Below are positions 54,930 to 63,635 of a stretch of DNA of 64,000 bases, piece by piece. Within the stretch, counting starts at the first letter, position 1; every line of letters starts with the position of its first letter. The translations under genes were made by a program, and so were the position numbers. The DNA is from Kolteria novifilia (GTDB taxonomy: Bacteria; Planctomycetota; Planctomycetia; Kolteriales; Kolteriaceae): NCBI GenBank assembly GCA_007748055.1, contig CP036279.1, positions 930,001 through 994,000 on the forward strand, written 5' to 3'. A model generated the notes under the pieces. It worked only from the letters and a program-made list of their open reading frames with translations. It made no database searches and was not told the DNA's origin.

Positions 54930-56660
54930 TCAACGAGGAGTGGCTGCATGGGCGCGGCGTTGGGCTCGGCGGGCGCGTTTGCGGTCGGCGCGTTGACGGG
55001 CTTCGTCGGCGCGTTGACGGGCTTCGTCGGCGCGCTCTTGGAGACGATGCTGGGGGTGCTCGTCGATCCAACGGTCGGGTAGCAACGAAGGGAGATCCGA
55101 AGCCGAGGTGGTCGGCAGGCGGGTGTAGACATCGCGGAGGTAGGCGAATGGATCGACGTGATGGCGGTTGCAACTCTTGGTCAGCGTGAAGAAGGTGGCG
55201 GCGGTCTCGCCTCCTTGGCTGTTGCCGAAGAAGAGCCACGCCTTGCGGCCGAGGACGGCGTACTTCAGCGCCGCTTCGGTGCGGTTGTTGTCGATGGGAA
55301 TCGCCCCATGGTCGAGATAGCACGCGAAGGACTGCCAGCGGTTGGTCATGTAAGCGATGGCGGCGCGCAGCTTCGACTTGGGAAGTTCCCGCTCGCTTTG
55401 CTCGAGCAGCCACTGATGGAACTCGGTCACGATCGGCTTGGCTTCGCGTTGCCGCAGGGCGCCGCGTTGTGACACACTACTGTCACGGGCGCGATCTTCG
55501 ATGTCGTAGAGCCGCTGGAAGTAGCCGAGGGCGGTGTGCGTCCGCACGCTCGGCGCGCTGAAGTGGATCTCCTCGAACTTGCGGCGTGCATGAGCCCAGC
55601 AGCCGACGGGGACGATCCGGTCGTCCGCCGCGGCGATTCGCTCGTAGCAGGTGTAGGCGTCCGACTGCAAGTAACCCTGGAAGCCGGCGAGGAACTCGTC
55701 GGGACCATCGCGGCTGCGGTCGGGCGTGAAGTGGAAGCAGTCGTAGGGATGGGCATTGTCGCCGACGGTGCTCCAGAGATAGGTCTTGGTGCAGCCAGGC
55801 GGCTCGCCCGCCAACATCTTGACCGGCGTTTCGTCGCAGCCCAGCACCTCGGATTGCAACGCCAGCCGACGCATGAGTTCGACCAACGGCGCGACCGCCA
55901 AGGCCAAGGCGAAGAGCCAACGCTGTTGGGTGCCGCGGCCGATGCGGCAGCCGTGGCGAGCGAGGATGTCCTCTTGTCGGTAGTAGGGCAGATGGTCGGC
56001 GAAGCGACTGGCGGTCAGATGAGCCCAGAAGCCGGGGCCGGCGTAAGCGTCGATCAACTGCGGCGGTTTCTTCGCCGTGGCGATCGTCGTCTCGCCCGAT
56101 GCTTCGTCGCGAAGGATCACCTCTTGGTAATGTTCGATCACATGGATCGAAGCGGGCGTGAACTCCAGTTGCTCGCTGGTCTTCTTGAAGAACCGCCGGG
56201 CGGCCGGATCGCTCCTCAGCTCCTCGGGAACCTCGTGCTCGTCGAGTTCGTGGCGGACCGTCTTGCGCGGCAGCAGGTCGGGGAAGAGACGCCGGCCGCG
56301 TCCCTTGCTCGTGCGGCGTTCTGGTGACGGTTCGTCGTCATCGCTCTCGTCGTCGTCGCCGGAGCCTGAATCGTCGTCCGCCCCGACGATTGTCGAGTCG
56401 AACAAAAGCCCCTGCTGGGAATCGTCGACGAAGCGTTCCCGCCGCCGGCCGTACAAGGTCCGCTTGAGCAAGTCGACGTCGCTCTGCAAGCGATCGATCG
56501 TCTCCTGCTGCTGAGCGATGATTGCTTGTTGTTGGGCGATGGTCTCTTGCTGCTGGGCGATGACGGCGGCTTGCCGTCGGCGCTCCCGATCGAGTTCGAG
56601 GATCAACTCGTGGCAGGCGTCGATGTCGCGAGGGAGGTTCACGTCGAAGGCGTCCATCAA
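54930..56660 (-). CDS. tnpC: IS66 family transposase TnpC
   Basis: 576 residues from ATG 56660 (or 56657). The N-terminus is a Gln-rich coiled coil (AQQQETIAQQQAIIAQQQET). The usual zinc-finger segment is present only as a Cys-free version (RKTVRHELDEHEVPEELRSD). The DDE core shows Asp in VLGCDETPVKMLAG, a second Asp in LQSDAYTCYE, and the Glu in PIDNNRTEAALKYAVLGRKA. The C-terminus ends in repeated charged units (ADEARQR repeated). Length and motif order match IS66 TnpC. It is probably functional, apart from the unusual finger. Confidence 0.93.
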   Translation of the reverse strand: MMDAFDVNLPRDIDACHELILELDRERRRQAAVIAQQQETIAQQQAIIAQQQETIDRLQSDVDLLKRTLYGRRRERFVDDSQQGLLFDSTIVGADDDSGSGDDDESDDDEPSPERRTSKGRGRRLFPDLLPRKTVRHELDEHEVPEELRSDPAARRFFKKTSEQLEFTPASIHVIEHYQEVILRDEASGETTIATAKKPPQLIDAYAGPGFWAHLTASRFADHLPYYRQEDILARHGCRIGRGTQQRWLFALALAVAPLVELMRRLALQSEVLGCDETPVKMLAGEPPGCTKTYLWSTVGDNAHPYDCFHFTPDRSRDGPDEFLAGFQGYLQSDAYTCYERIAAADDRIVPVGCWAHARRKFEEIHFSAPSVRTHTALGYFQRLYDIEDRARDSSVSQRGALRQREAKPIVTEFHQWLLEQSERELPKSKLRAAIAYMTNRWQSFACYLDHGAIPIDNNRTEAALKYAVLGRKAWLFFGNSQGGETAATFFTLTKSCNRHHVDPFAYLRDVYTRLPTTSASDLPSLLPDRWIDEHPQHRLQERADEARQRADEARQRADRKRARRAQRRAHAATPR

Positions 56661-57015
56661 ACCGATCTCAGTTGTCGCGGGGACACCCTAGCACGTCGGC
56701 GTCGGAGGCGCCAGAGCAGTTTCAGCGATTTCGACGGAATGACGAGAAAACCTGCGAGTCCGCCTCGTCGCTGCCATCACCATGACATCGTTGTCGCTCG
56801 CGAAGAGAACGCCAGGGTCGATCGTCCAACGAGATTGGCAAGCGAAGAACCCAGGGTCCGAGGACAACCGAAGACAAAACTCGGTTTTGGTCGCGTGCCG
56901 TCCCATGGCTTCCAGGCTCTCGCCGCCGTGACGGGGAACTGGCGATCCGAAGGAGCAGCGGCGCGTCCTGGCTCCGCGGAGCGGCGAGCATCATTCGGGA
57001 AAGAGTGAAGGGAAG
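56661..57015. other. Unusual 355-bp gap between tnpB and tnpC
   Basis: In IS66 elements tnpB and tnpC usually lie close together. Here 355 bp lie between them. The gap has a short minus-strand frame (56688-56906, MGRHATKTEFCLRLSSDPGF) with no recognised family. It may be a passenger or a later insertion, but no inverted repeats are seen at its edges. Confidence 0.4.
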
Positions 57016-57414
57016 TCACGAACGACGGGACGACGGCGTGTCACGGTGCTGATCGGAGACTTGAAAGCGTTTGCGATGCCGGACCGAGGAGAGGTCGATG
57101 CCCTCGAGAATGAGTGACAATTGTCCGGCAGTGATCTCGAGGCCGGCCTCATCGTCGGCCGCCTGGACGTCGGGAAGCTGATAGCTCCCTTCTTCCAGCT
57201 GCTGATACCAAATGCAATAGCCGACGCCGCCCCAATAGAGCACCTTGAGGCGATCCCGGCGGCGATTGATGAAGACGAACAAATGGCCCGAAAGCGGATC
57301 TTGCTCGAGCACCGATTCCGCCAAGGCGATGAGCCCATGAAAGCTCTTACGCATATCGACCGGTTCCCGGGCCAGAAAGATCCGCACCTGATGAGGGACC
57401 GACCACATGCTCAC
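57016..57414 (-). CDS. tnpB: IS66 family accessory protein TnpB
   Basis: 132 residues from ATG 57414. Matches the IS66 Orf2 family: a start like VRIFLAREPVDMRKSFHGLI, then the core LFVFINRRRDRLKVLYWGGV and the aromatic end GYCIWYQQLEEG. It is needed with TnpC for transposition in this family. The start overlaps the tnpA stop by 4 bases (ATGA), a typical translational coupling. Confidence 0.95.
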   Translation of the reverse strand: MSMWSVPHQVRIFLAREPVDMRKSFHGLIALAESVLEQDPLSGHLFVFINRRRDRLKVLYWGGVGYCIWYQQLEEGSYQLPDVQAADDEAGLEITAGQLSLILEGIDLSSVRHRKRFQVSDQHRDTPSSRRS

Positions 57415-57764
57415 TCCTCCTCGACGCTATCGAGGGCCGCAAGCACTTTGCGCAACGCGTCGCTGTCGACTTGGGCCGGCGCCCGCACGATGTAGCCTCG
57501 GGGATGAACGATCTCGATCACGCTCGTCGATTCGGGGACCACCCGCAACGCCACGAACGGCGACGGACACGTCCCACCGCCATCGACCGCAGGCGAACGT
57601 TTCTCTTGTCGATCGCGTCGCTGTAGCTCACGCCGCCAACCGTAGAACGACGCCTCCGAAATCCCCTCTTCCCGGCAGAACACCCGAACGCCCCGCCCGC
57701 TCTCCTCTTGCCGACGAACGACCTTCCGCCAATAGGCTTCCTTCTCCGGGCTGCGATCTCGCAT
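57411..57764 (-). CDS. tnpA: IS66 family accessory protein TnpA
   Basis: 117 residues from ATG 57764. The helix-turn-helix region VRVFCREEGISEASFYGWRR is typical of IS66 TnpA. The C-terminal part (IVHPRGYIVRAPAQVDSDAL) resembles the small accessory domain of the family. It is the first gene of the element; its start lies about 80 bp inside the right inverted repeat, where a promoter should be. Confidence 0.93.
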   Translation of the reverse strand: MRDRSPEKEAYWRKVVRRQEESGRGVRVFCREEGISEASFYGWRRELQRRDRQEKRSPAVDGGGTCPSPFVALRVVPESTSVIEIVHPRGYIVRAPAQVDSDALRKVLAALDSVEEE

Positions 57765-57870
57765 CTTCCGCCTCGCGACAAACCAGGGCCAACCAACCCA
57801 AGCCTACCGCAATCCACAAGACGCCACCGTTGCAACGCTCACGCTCGGAACAAGATTTGACGTAAGTCAT

Positions 57871-57955
57871 TAGCCGAGGCGGGACTCGAACCCGCACGAG
57901 GGAAACCCTCAAGGGATTTTAAGTCCCTTGTGTCTGCCAATTCCACCACTCGGCC
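57871..57955 (-). tRNA. tRNA-Leu (anticodon TAA)
   Basis: 85 nt. Read on the minus strand it starts GGCCGAGTGGTGGAATTGGC and ends GGTTCGAGTCCCGCCTCGGC plus TA, without an encoded CCA. A 7-bp acceptor stem (one G-U) pairs 57955 down with 57872 up. The anticodon stem-loop GGGACTTAAAATCCC places TAA in the loop, and the long variable arm (AGGGTTTCCCT) marks class II. The gene borders the IS66 element, and tRNA 3' ends are common insertion points. Confidence 0.96.
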
Positions 57956-58713
57956 AGAGTGTAGATAGATGACGCAACCGTTTGTCGACGTGGTCTTTGC
58001 GTATGTCTGCAATCCACATCGGGCCAGGACCGCCAGCAAGGGGTAACGTCGGGGGCAATGTGGCGTCCGGCGTCATTCGTCATCCCACGGCATATCAATC
58101 GTGCCCCGTTCGGACTCCGCACTCTGTTCTACGGGCCAATGGACCGGATTTCCCTGATGATCGCGACCGTGTCCCTGCCTCGCGAGAACCATCCCTCACC
58201 ATCAACCGATATTGGCAACCGCGCGACCGAGCACCCGCCACGGACCACGCCTGCATTATAAAGCCCATCGTGTTCCGTGACCCATTCCCCTGCGCTCACG
58301 CAGGCCGACATGCTCGAACAGGTCGGCCCAACTTGCTGCTCTCGACGCGCCGCAAGAGGCTCATCCGACGGAATGAACCGGGGCCGACCGCCAGCCAAGA
58401 GTCATTTCTTGGTCGATGGTTGGTGGGCAATCCGCCAAGCGCCTGTGTCCGGGGAACTCGGTGCCCCCTCCGCGCAGCCTGCGGGAGTCCCCGAAATAAT
58501 CACTGGTCCATGACGCTCATTATTCTGCGGCAGACTGACTCTCGTCGCGAGGAGATGGACTCCACCGCAACTGACACAGATATCCTCTGCAAAAGTCTGT
58601 TTTGATGCTAGAGTTCATCAGCACCGTAATCTCGCACCCGTCTTGGATTCATGCTGGTGATAAGGTGCAGTCATCCTTTCTTTAGTCCAACCCGCTGCTT
58701 GTGGACGAACGAT
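57956..58713. other. Intergenic region between tRNA-Leu and the signalling operon
   Basis: About 760 bp. The divergent promoters of tRNA-Leu and of the sensor kinase should lie at its ends. In the middle, frames exist on both strands but none has convincing codon use or a ribosome-binding site. Frames crossing the tRNA on the minus strand are shadows. No repeat family member or terminator was identified. Confidence 0.4.
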
Positions 58714-60534
58714 ATGAGCGCAATCAGTTCAGACGATCGCTCACGGATCTTGGTCATTGACGACAATCCTTCGATCCATGATGACTTTCGCAAGGTTCTC
58801 GCAGAGAACCCCCAATCCCAAGATCTCGAGGACCTTCGCGCGGCGATCTTCGGCGAGACCCACGAGAAGACCTCCTGCAAGCCGCGTCAGTTCGAGATCG
58901 ACTCGGCCCACCAAGGGAAGGACGGGTTCGAAAAGCTGAAGGAATCCCTCGAACGTGGGTCGCCTTACATCATGGCGTTCGTCGACATGCGCATGCCACC
59001 CGGATGGGATGGTCTCGAGACGATCGAGCACCTTTGGAGCATCGACCCGGAGCTTCACATCGTCATCTGCACCGCTTATGCCGACTACTCGTGGTCTGAC
59101 GTGACGCGTCGCTTGGGAAGCAACGACCGCTGGCTCGTCCTGAAGAAACCTTTCGACAAGGCGGAAGTCTGTCAGATGGCCACGGCGATCGCCGAGAAGA
59201 GACGACTCGCCGAGCAACTACGCGCCCATCTTGGCGATCTCGAAGAACGGGTCGACCAGGGAACGAGCGCCCTTCGCGACCGCGAACAACGAATGCAGGC
59301 AATGTTCAACACGGCACCCGATGGCATCATCACCTTTGACGCTCAAGGAGTCTTGGAGACGGCCAACACCGCCGCTTCGCTCCTTTTCGGCTACGGTCGC
59401 AACGAGGTGGTGGACAAGCAAGTTGCGGAGTTGTTGCACGACGCCGACCCGAAGTCGACTGGAGACATCGGCGAACTCTTACGAATGGACTCGACGAACA
59501 CACCGATTGGCCGCGAGATCGAGTCGGTTCGTCGCGATGGAAGTGTCTTTCCGGCGCACTGGACAATTGGCTACGTCTCCGAATCGGATCGACCATTCTA
59601 CATCGCCATCGTCCGCGATCAGACGGAGCACAAGTTGCTCCAGTGCGAGTTGGCTCAAGCACAGAAGCTTGAATCGGTGGGACAGCTCGCGGCGGGGATC
59701 GCCCACGAGATCAATACGCCGATGCAGTATATCGGAGACAATGTCCGCTTCCTAAGAGATTCGTTCGCGAACCTGAGTGAAGTCATCAAGGCATTCGACT
59801 CCCTTCTCGAGGAGTGCAAGGCCAAGAAACTCGCCCCCGACCAAACAACCTCCGCCGATCAAGCGACGGACTCCGCGGATGTGTCCTATCTCGTCGAAGA
59901 GATCCCCGAGACCATCGAACAGACCCTCGACGGAATCGAGCGAATCGCGACCATCGTCCGCGCGATGAAAGAATTCTCGTATCCGGGCGCCGAGAAGAAG
60001 ACTCTCGCCGACATTCACGAGTCGTTGCGAACGACGATTACCGTCGCACGCAATGAGTGGAAGTACGTGGCCGAGGTCGAGACCAACTTTGAACCGAACA
60101 TGCCCTTGGTTCCCTGCCTCGTCGGGGAGTTGAACCAAGTCTTTCTCAATCTCATCGTCAACGCGGCCCACGCGATCGAAGATGCGAACGCCGACCAGCC
60201 GGAGAAAAAGGGCACCATCCTGATCGAGTCTCGCTGTGAGGATGGGTGGGCGGAAATTCAGATCAGCGACACCGGCACCGGCATCTCCACGGAGAACGTT
60301 GGCCGGGTCTTCGATCCGTTCTTCACGACAAAGGATGTTGGCAAGGGAACAGGCCAAGGACTCGCCATCGCCCGCTCTGTTGTCGTCGACAAGCATGAGG
60401 GAACCATCGACCTGCGCACCCAAATGGGAAAGGGAACCTCCTTCCGCATCCGGTTGCCCCTCGAACACGCTTCGGTCGATTCCAAGAGCCATCCACCGCG
60501 GGAGGAATCTCATGAAACGCATTCTGTTTGTTGA
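58714..60534 (+). CDS. Hybrid sensor: REC - PAS - histidine kinase
   Basis: 606 residues from ATG 58714 (an in-frame start at 58651 is less likely). The N-terminal receiver has the acidic pair ILVIDDNPSIHDD and the phosphoacceptor Asp in MAFVDMRMPPGWDG, with Lys in LKKPFDK. A PAS domain follows (MFNTAPDGIITFDAQGVLET). The HisKA box has the phospho-His in AAGIAHEINTPMQYI. The HATPase has the N box LNLIVNAAHAIEDAN, G1 ISDTGTGIS and G2 GKGTGQGLAIARS. No TM segment is seen, so it is cytoplasmic. The next gene starts inside its 3' end, so they form an operon. Confidence 0.93.
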   Translation: MSAISSDDRSRILVIDDNPSIHDDFRKVLAENPQSQDLEDLRAAIFGETHEKTSCKPRQFEIDSAHQGKDGFEKLKESLERGSPYIMAFVDMRMPPGWDGLETIEHLWSIDPELHIVICTAYADYSWSDVTRRLGSNDRWLVLKKPFDKAEVCQMATAIAEKRRLAEQLRAHLGDLEERVDQGTSALRDREQRMQAMFNTAPDGIITFDAQGVLETANTAASLLFGYGRNEVVDKQVAELLHDADPKSTGDIGELLRMDSTNTPIGREIESVRRDGSVFPAHWTIGYVSESDRPFYIAIVRDQTEHKLLQCELAQAQKLESVGQLAAGIAHEINTPMQYIGDNVRFLRDSFANLSEVIKAFDSLLEECKAKKLAPDQTTSADQATDSADVSYLVEEIPETIEQTLDGIERIATIVRAMKEFSYPGAEKKTLADIHESLRTTITVARNEWKYVAEVETNFEPNMPLVPCLVGELNQVFLNLIVNAAHAIEDANADQPEKKGTILIESRCEDGWAEIQISDTGTGISTENVGRVFDPFFTTKDVGKGTGQGLAIARSVVVDKHEGTIDLRTQMGKGTSFRIRLPLEHASVDSKSHPPREESHETHSVC

Positions 60535-61723
60535 CGATGAGCCGAATATCCTTACCGGGCTTCGACGAGCTCTGCGCGGATACCGGCACGAATGGGCCAT
60601 GGATTTCGCCGTTGGTGGCGAGGAAGCGCTGCGCCGGCTCGCGGAACAGCCTGTCGATGTCGTCGTCACCGACATGCGTATGCCGGGAATGGACGGCGCT
60701 CAACTTCTCAAACGGATCGCGGCCTCCCATCCCAACGTCGTGCGCATTATGCTCTCCGGTCAGTCCGACCAGGAAGGCATTCAGCAATCCGTGATTCGCA
60801 CTCACCAATACTTCTCGAAACCGTGTGAGCCGAACGAGTTGTACCGCGCGATCGAACGATCATGCTCGTTGCGCGATCGACTTTCCAACCCCACACTCCA
60901 ACAACTCATCTCTCAGACGAGTAGCCTTCCAAGTCTACCGGAAATCTACACCAAGTTGATGGTAGAGTTGCAGTCCCCCGACGCATGCGTCAGGTCCGTC
61001 GGACAATTGATCTCTCAAGACGTCGCGATGAGCACCAAACTCTTGCAGTTGGTCAACTCCTCCTTCTTCGGTACCAAGATTCGGGTGGAAAGCGCCTCAC
61101 AAGCGGCGGCACTCTTAGGCCTCGATGTCCTAAGACCCATCGCTCTCTCTGCTGGAATCTTCTCCCAGTTCGACTCGTCGTCGAGTCAGAGCTTCTCCGT
61201 CGAGTCTTTCACGGACCATTGTGTCGCCGTCGGTCGAGTGTCGGCGGTTATCGCCAATGACGTCGGCGCGCCAAAGCAGGTTGTTGATGATGCCCAAATG
61301 GCCGGACTCGTTCACGACATAGGCAAGCTGTTGATGGCCTCGCAACTCAGCGACGAGTACGACTCGATCCTGGAAGAGGTTCACTCGGGATCGGGACGCG
61401 CCTGTGAGATCGAGGCGGAGCGTTGGGGAACGACGCACGCCTACGTCGGCGCTCACCTTCTCGGACTCTGGGGGCTTCCCCAGCCAATCGTGGAAGCCGT
61501 CGCCTTTCACCATGACCCGTCGGATTCCTACGTCGAGGAGTTCACCCCGCTAACGGCGGTCCACATTTCCAATGCCTTCGTCAACGAAACGGGACTCCGA
61601 AGTCCAGGTGGCGAGGAACAGCAACTCGATCTGGCATACATCGAGCGTCTGGGGCTGAGCGACGCCGTCGCTAGGTGGCGGGAAGAGATTCATGAGATGG
61701 CCGGAGAAGGGATGGAGACATGA
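60512..61723 (+). CDS. Response regulator with HDOD output domain
   Basis: 403 residues from ATG 60512, with GGAGGA just upstream; it overlaps the kinase gene by 23 bp. The receiver has RILFVDDEPNILTGLRR, the phosphoacceptor in DVVVTDMRMPGMDG, and Lys in FSKPCEPNEL. The HDOD domain (about 140-350) shows the family opening LPSLPEIYTKLMVELQSPDA, the segment DVAMSTKLLQLVNSSFFGTK and the HD pair in AGLVHDIGKLLM. HDOD regulators join signalling to second messengers or other outputs, but they usually lack phosphodiesterase activity. The next gene starts at its stop. Confidence 0.93.
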   Translation: MKRILFVDDEPNILTGLRRALRGYRHEWAMDFAVGGEEALRRLAEQPVDVVVTDMRMPGMDGAQLLKRIAASHPNVVRIMLSGQSDQEGIQQSVIRTHQYFSKPCEPNELYRAIERSCSLRDRLSNPTLQQLISQTSSLPSLPEIYTKLMVELQSPDACVRSVGQLISQDVAMSTKLLQLVNSSFFGTKIRVESASQAAALLGLDVLRPIALSAGIFSQFDSSSSQSFSVESFTDHCVAVGRVSAVIANDVGAPKQVVDDAQMAGLVHDIGKLLMASQLSDEYDSILEEVHSGSGRACEIEAERWGTTHAYVGAHLLGLWGLPQPIVEAVAFHHDPSDSYVEEFTPLTAVHISNAFVNETGLRSPGGEEQQLDLAYIERLGLSDAVARWREEIHEMAGEGMET

Positions 61724-62874
61724 GCAAACGGGTACTCTTCATCGACGACGATCCCAATGTTCTTCACAGCGTCAAACGGACTTTCCGCAAGCGGTATGAA
61801 ATTGACACGGCCCCGTGCGCGAGCGAAGGTGTGGCCGCCGTCAAGGAGAAGGGACCGTTTGCCGTCGTGATCAGCGACATGCAGATGTCGGTGACAAACG
61901 GTGTCGAATGCCTCAAGCAGATCCAGGAGCTCTCTCGCGACACTGTTCGAATCATGCTCACGGGCAATGCCGATCAAAGGACCGCCGTGGAGGCGGTCAA
62001 CGAGGGGCACATCTTCCGGTTCCTCAACAAGCCCTGCTCGGAAGAACAACTTGGCAAGGCGATCGATGCCGGTCTGGAACAATATCGACTGGTCACGGCC
62101 GAGCGCGACTTGCTCAGCAAGACTCTTTCGGGCAGCCTGAGCATCCTCAGCGAGGTCCTTTCCGTCGTCAGTCCCAAGGCGTTCGGGCAGTCAGGGGATA
62201 TCCGCCTCCTAGCCCGAGCGCTCTGCGCTCGGCTCGACGTCGCGAACGCCTGGGAGATCGAGGTCGCTGCTTCCCTCTCCTCGCTCGGTTTCATCGCCGT
62301 TCCCGACGCCACTCTCGAACGCGTCGCCGCCGGTCATCCTCTATCGACGGAGGAACAGCGACTCTTTGACATTCATCCGGCGATCGGAAGCAAGCTCGTG
62401 GCGAAGATCCCACGACTTGAACAAGTCGCGGAGTACATCGCGAAACAGAGTGATCCACTCTCCGGAGATCGCCCTCCCTTGGGGGCAAGAGTCCTGAGAA
62501 TCGCTCGGGACTTTCTTCAATTCCGCACGAGAGTGCAAAGTGACGAAGAAGCCATCGAACTCATCCACGCCAATCGCGCGCAGTACGACAATCGCCTCAT
62601 CCACGAGTTGAAAGTCATTGTCTCTTGGAACTACACGGTCAGCTCGGTGACGTTGGAAGACCTCTGCGAAGACATGATCCTCGATGAAAACCTTTGCTCG
62701 GACGCCGGAGAAATCCTCATCGCCGCCGGGCGGCGGATTGCTCCGGTCTTTTTGGAGCGTTTGCGAAACTTCGCCAGGCATCGCCGAATTCGAGAGCCCA
62801 TTCGTGTCCGGATTCCCATGGCGGAATGGTCCGACTCGAACACCCCGAACGAAACAAAGCTCGCCGTGTCGTAA
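61720..62874 (+). CDS. Response regulator with a degenerate HD-GYP-like domain
   Basis: 384 residues from ATG 61720, overlapping the previous stop (ATGA). The receiver has RVLFIDDDPNVLHSVKR, the phosphoacceptor Asp in AVVISDMQMSVTNG, and Lys in FLNKPCSEEQL. The output domain follows the RpfG-type order, but the HD pair is replaced by SS (AASLSSLGFIAVP, where active proteins have LLHDIGKIGVP). The GYP loop is also lost (SDPLSGDRPPLGARVLRIAR). One His (FDIHPAIGSKLV) remains. It should therefore not hydrolyse c-di-GMP and may act as a binding or scaffold protein. Confidence 0.88.
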   Translation: MSKRVLFIDDDPNVLHSVKRTFRKRYEIDTAPCASEGVAAVKEKGPFAVVISDMQMSVTNGVECLKQIQELSRDTVRIMLTGNADQRTAVEAVNEGHIFRFLNKPCSEEQLGKAIDAGLEQYRLVTAERDLLSKTLSGSLSILSEVLSVVSPKAFGQSGDIRLLARALCARLDVANAWEIEVAASLSSLGFIAVPDATLERVAAGHPLSTEEQRLFDIHPAIGSKLVAKIPRLEQVAEYIAKQSDPLSGDRPPLGARVLRIARDFLQFRTRVQSDEEAIELIHANRAQYDNRLIHELKVIVSWNYTVSSVTLEDLCEDMILDENLCSDAGEILIAAGRRIAPVFLERLRNFARHRRIREPIRVRIPMAEWSDSNTPNETKLAVS

Positions 62875-62993
62875 GTCGCGGCGTGGAGGCCGTCACCACT
62901 TGTTCGTTTACATTTGGTGTCCCGACCTCATTCGGACCAGCCCAATCGCTCAGCACCTCAAGGCCTTCCAGCCCCAAAGAGGAGAGGTTTGCC

Positions 62994-63620
62994 GTGCCCG
63001 TGCCAACCGCTGAATCGTCAGCAACCGCGACGAATCCTACCGTTCCGCTAGTCGCTGTCGCCATCTGGATCGCCGCGACGACAATGGGCATGCTCGGTCT
63101 CATCTCCTATTCCAACACGCCGGGAGAGAGTGCGGAGGTCCCCATCGTTTGGCCCCGCGGCGCAAGGGTCAATCTGGCCGCCGAGGGACCCACCCTGCTC
63201 ACGTTTGTACATCCAAAGTGCCCATGTAGTCGGGCCACCCTCGCGGAGTTGGCAAGAGTGCTCTCCCGTTGCGCGTCCTCGCCAACCGTCGAATGCCTCT
63301 TCTACTGCCCCGACGATGCGACCGCGGATTGGGCCGACACGGACCTGTGGCGTTCCGCCGCCCCTCTTTGCTCCACAACTCCCATCGTTGATGTCGCGGG
63401 CGAGGACGCCAAGGAGTTCGGCGCTACCACCTCCGGGCACGTCCTCCTCTATTCGAACGCTGGACAGCTCCGCTTCAGTGGTGGGATCACCCCCGCCCGC
63501 GCCCACGAAGGCGACAGTGTCGCCGCCGGCGCGCTTGTGGATTTACTCAACGGCCATCCGGTCGACCATGCCATGTTCCCCGTCTTCGGCTGCCCCATCC
63601 ATCTGGGAGACGTGAATTGA
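62994..63620 (+). CDS. Membrane-anchored thioredoxin-fold protein
   Basis: 208 residues from GTG 62994, with AGAGGAGAGG ending 6 bases upstream; a longer in-frame form from 62694 overlaps the previous gene. One N-terminal TM helix (PLVAVAIWIAATTMGMLGLI) anchors a thioredoxin-like domain. In place of CxxC it has PKCPCSRATLAELARV, with two Cys separated by one residue. The C-terminal FPVFGCPIHLGD has a further Cys. Proteins with this pattern are sometimes called RedB; the assignment here is from memory. The next gene starts 16 bp on, so it belongs to the signalling operon. Confidence 0.75.
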   Translation: MPVPTAESSATATNPTVPLVAVAIWIAATTMGMLGLISYSNTPGESAEVPIVWPRGARVNLAAEGPTLLTFVHPKCPCSRATLAELARVLSRCASSPTVECLFYCPDDATADWADTDLWRSAAPLCSTTPIVDVAGEDAKEFGATTSGHVLLYSNAGQLRFSGGITPARAHEGDSVAAGALVDLLNGHPVDHAMFPVFGCPIHLGDVN

Positions 63621-63635
63621 GGAGCCCGAACGGCA

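Larger units (their letters stand above)
54861..57842 (-). mobile_element. IS66-type insertion sequence, about 2.98 kb
   Basis: Perfect 21-bp inverted ends (GTGAGCGTTGCAACGGTGGC plus one more base) bound the element at 54861-54881 and 57822-57842. It carries three genes in the usual order, tnpA, tnpB and tnpC on the minus strand. The left flank (ATACGTAC) and right flank (GCTCGGAA) differ, so there is no 8-bp target duplication. This implies that flanking DNA was deleted or rearranged after insertion. tRNA-Leu lies 28 bp from the right end. Confidence 0.93.

Noticed and set aside
57839-58039. 66-residue minus-strand frame over tRNA-Leu
   Set aside because: It is the common spurious product of reading through a tRNA gene (VVELADTRDLKS); the tRNA is well supported.
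57982-58605. 207-residue frame upstream of the sensor kinase
   Set aside because: Poor codon use, no ribosome-binding site and no recognisable segment; considered non-coding.
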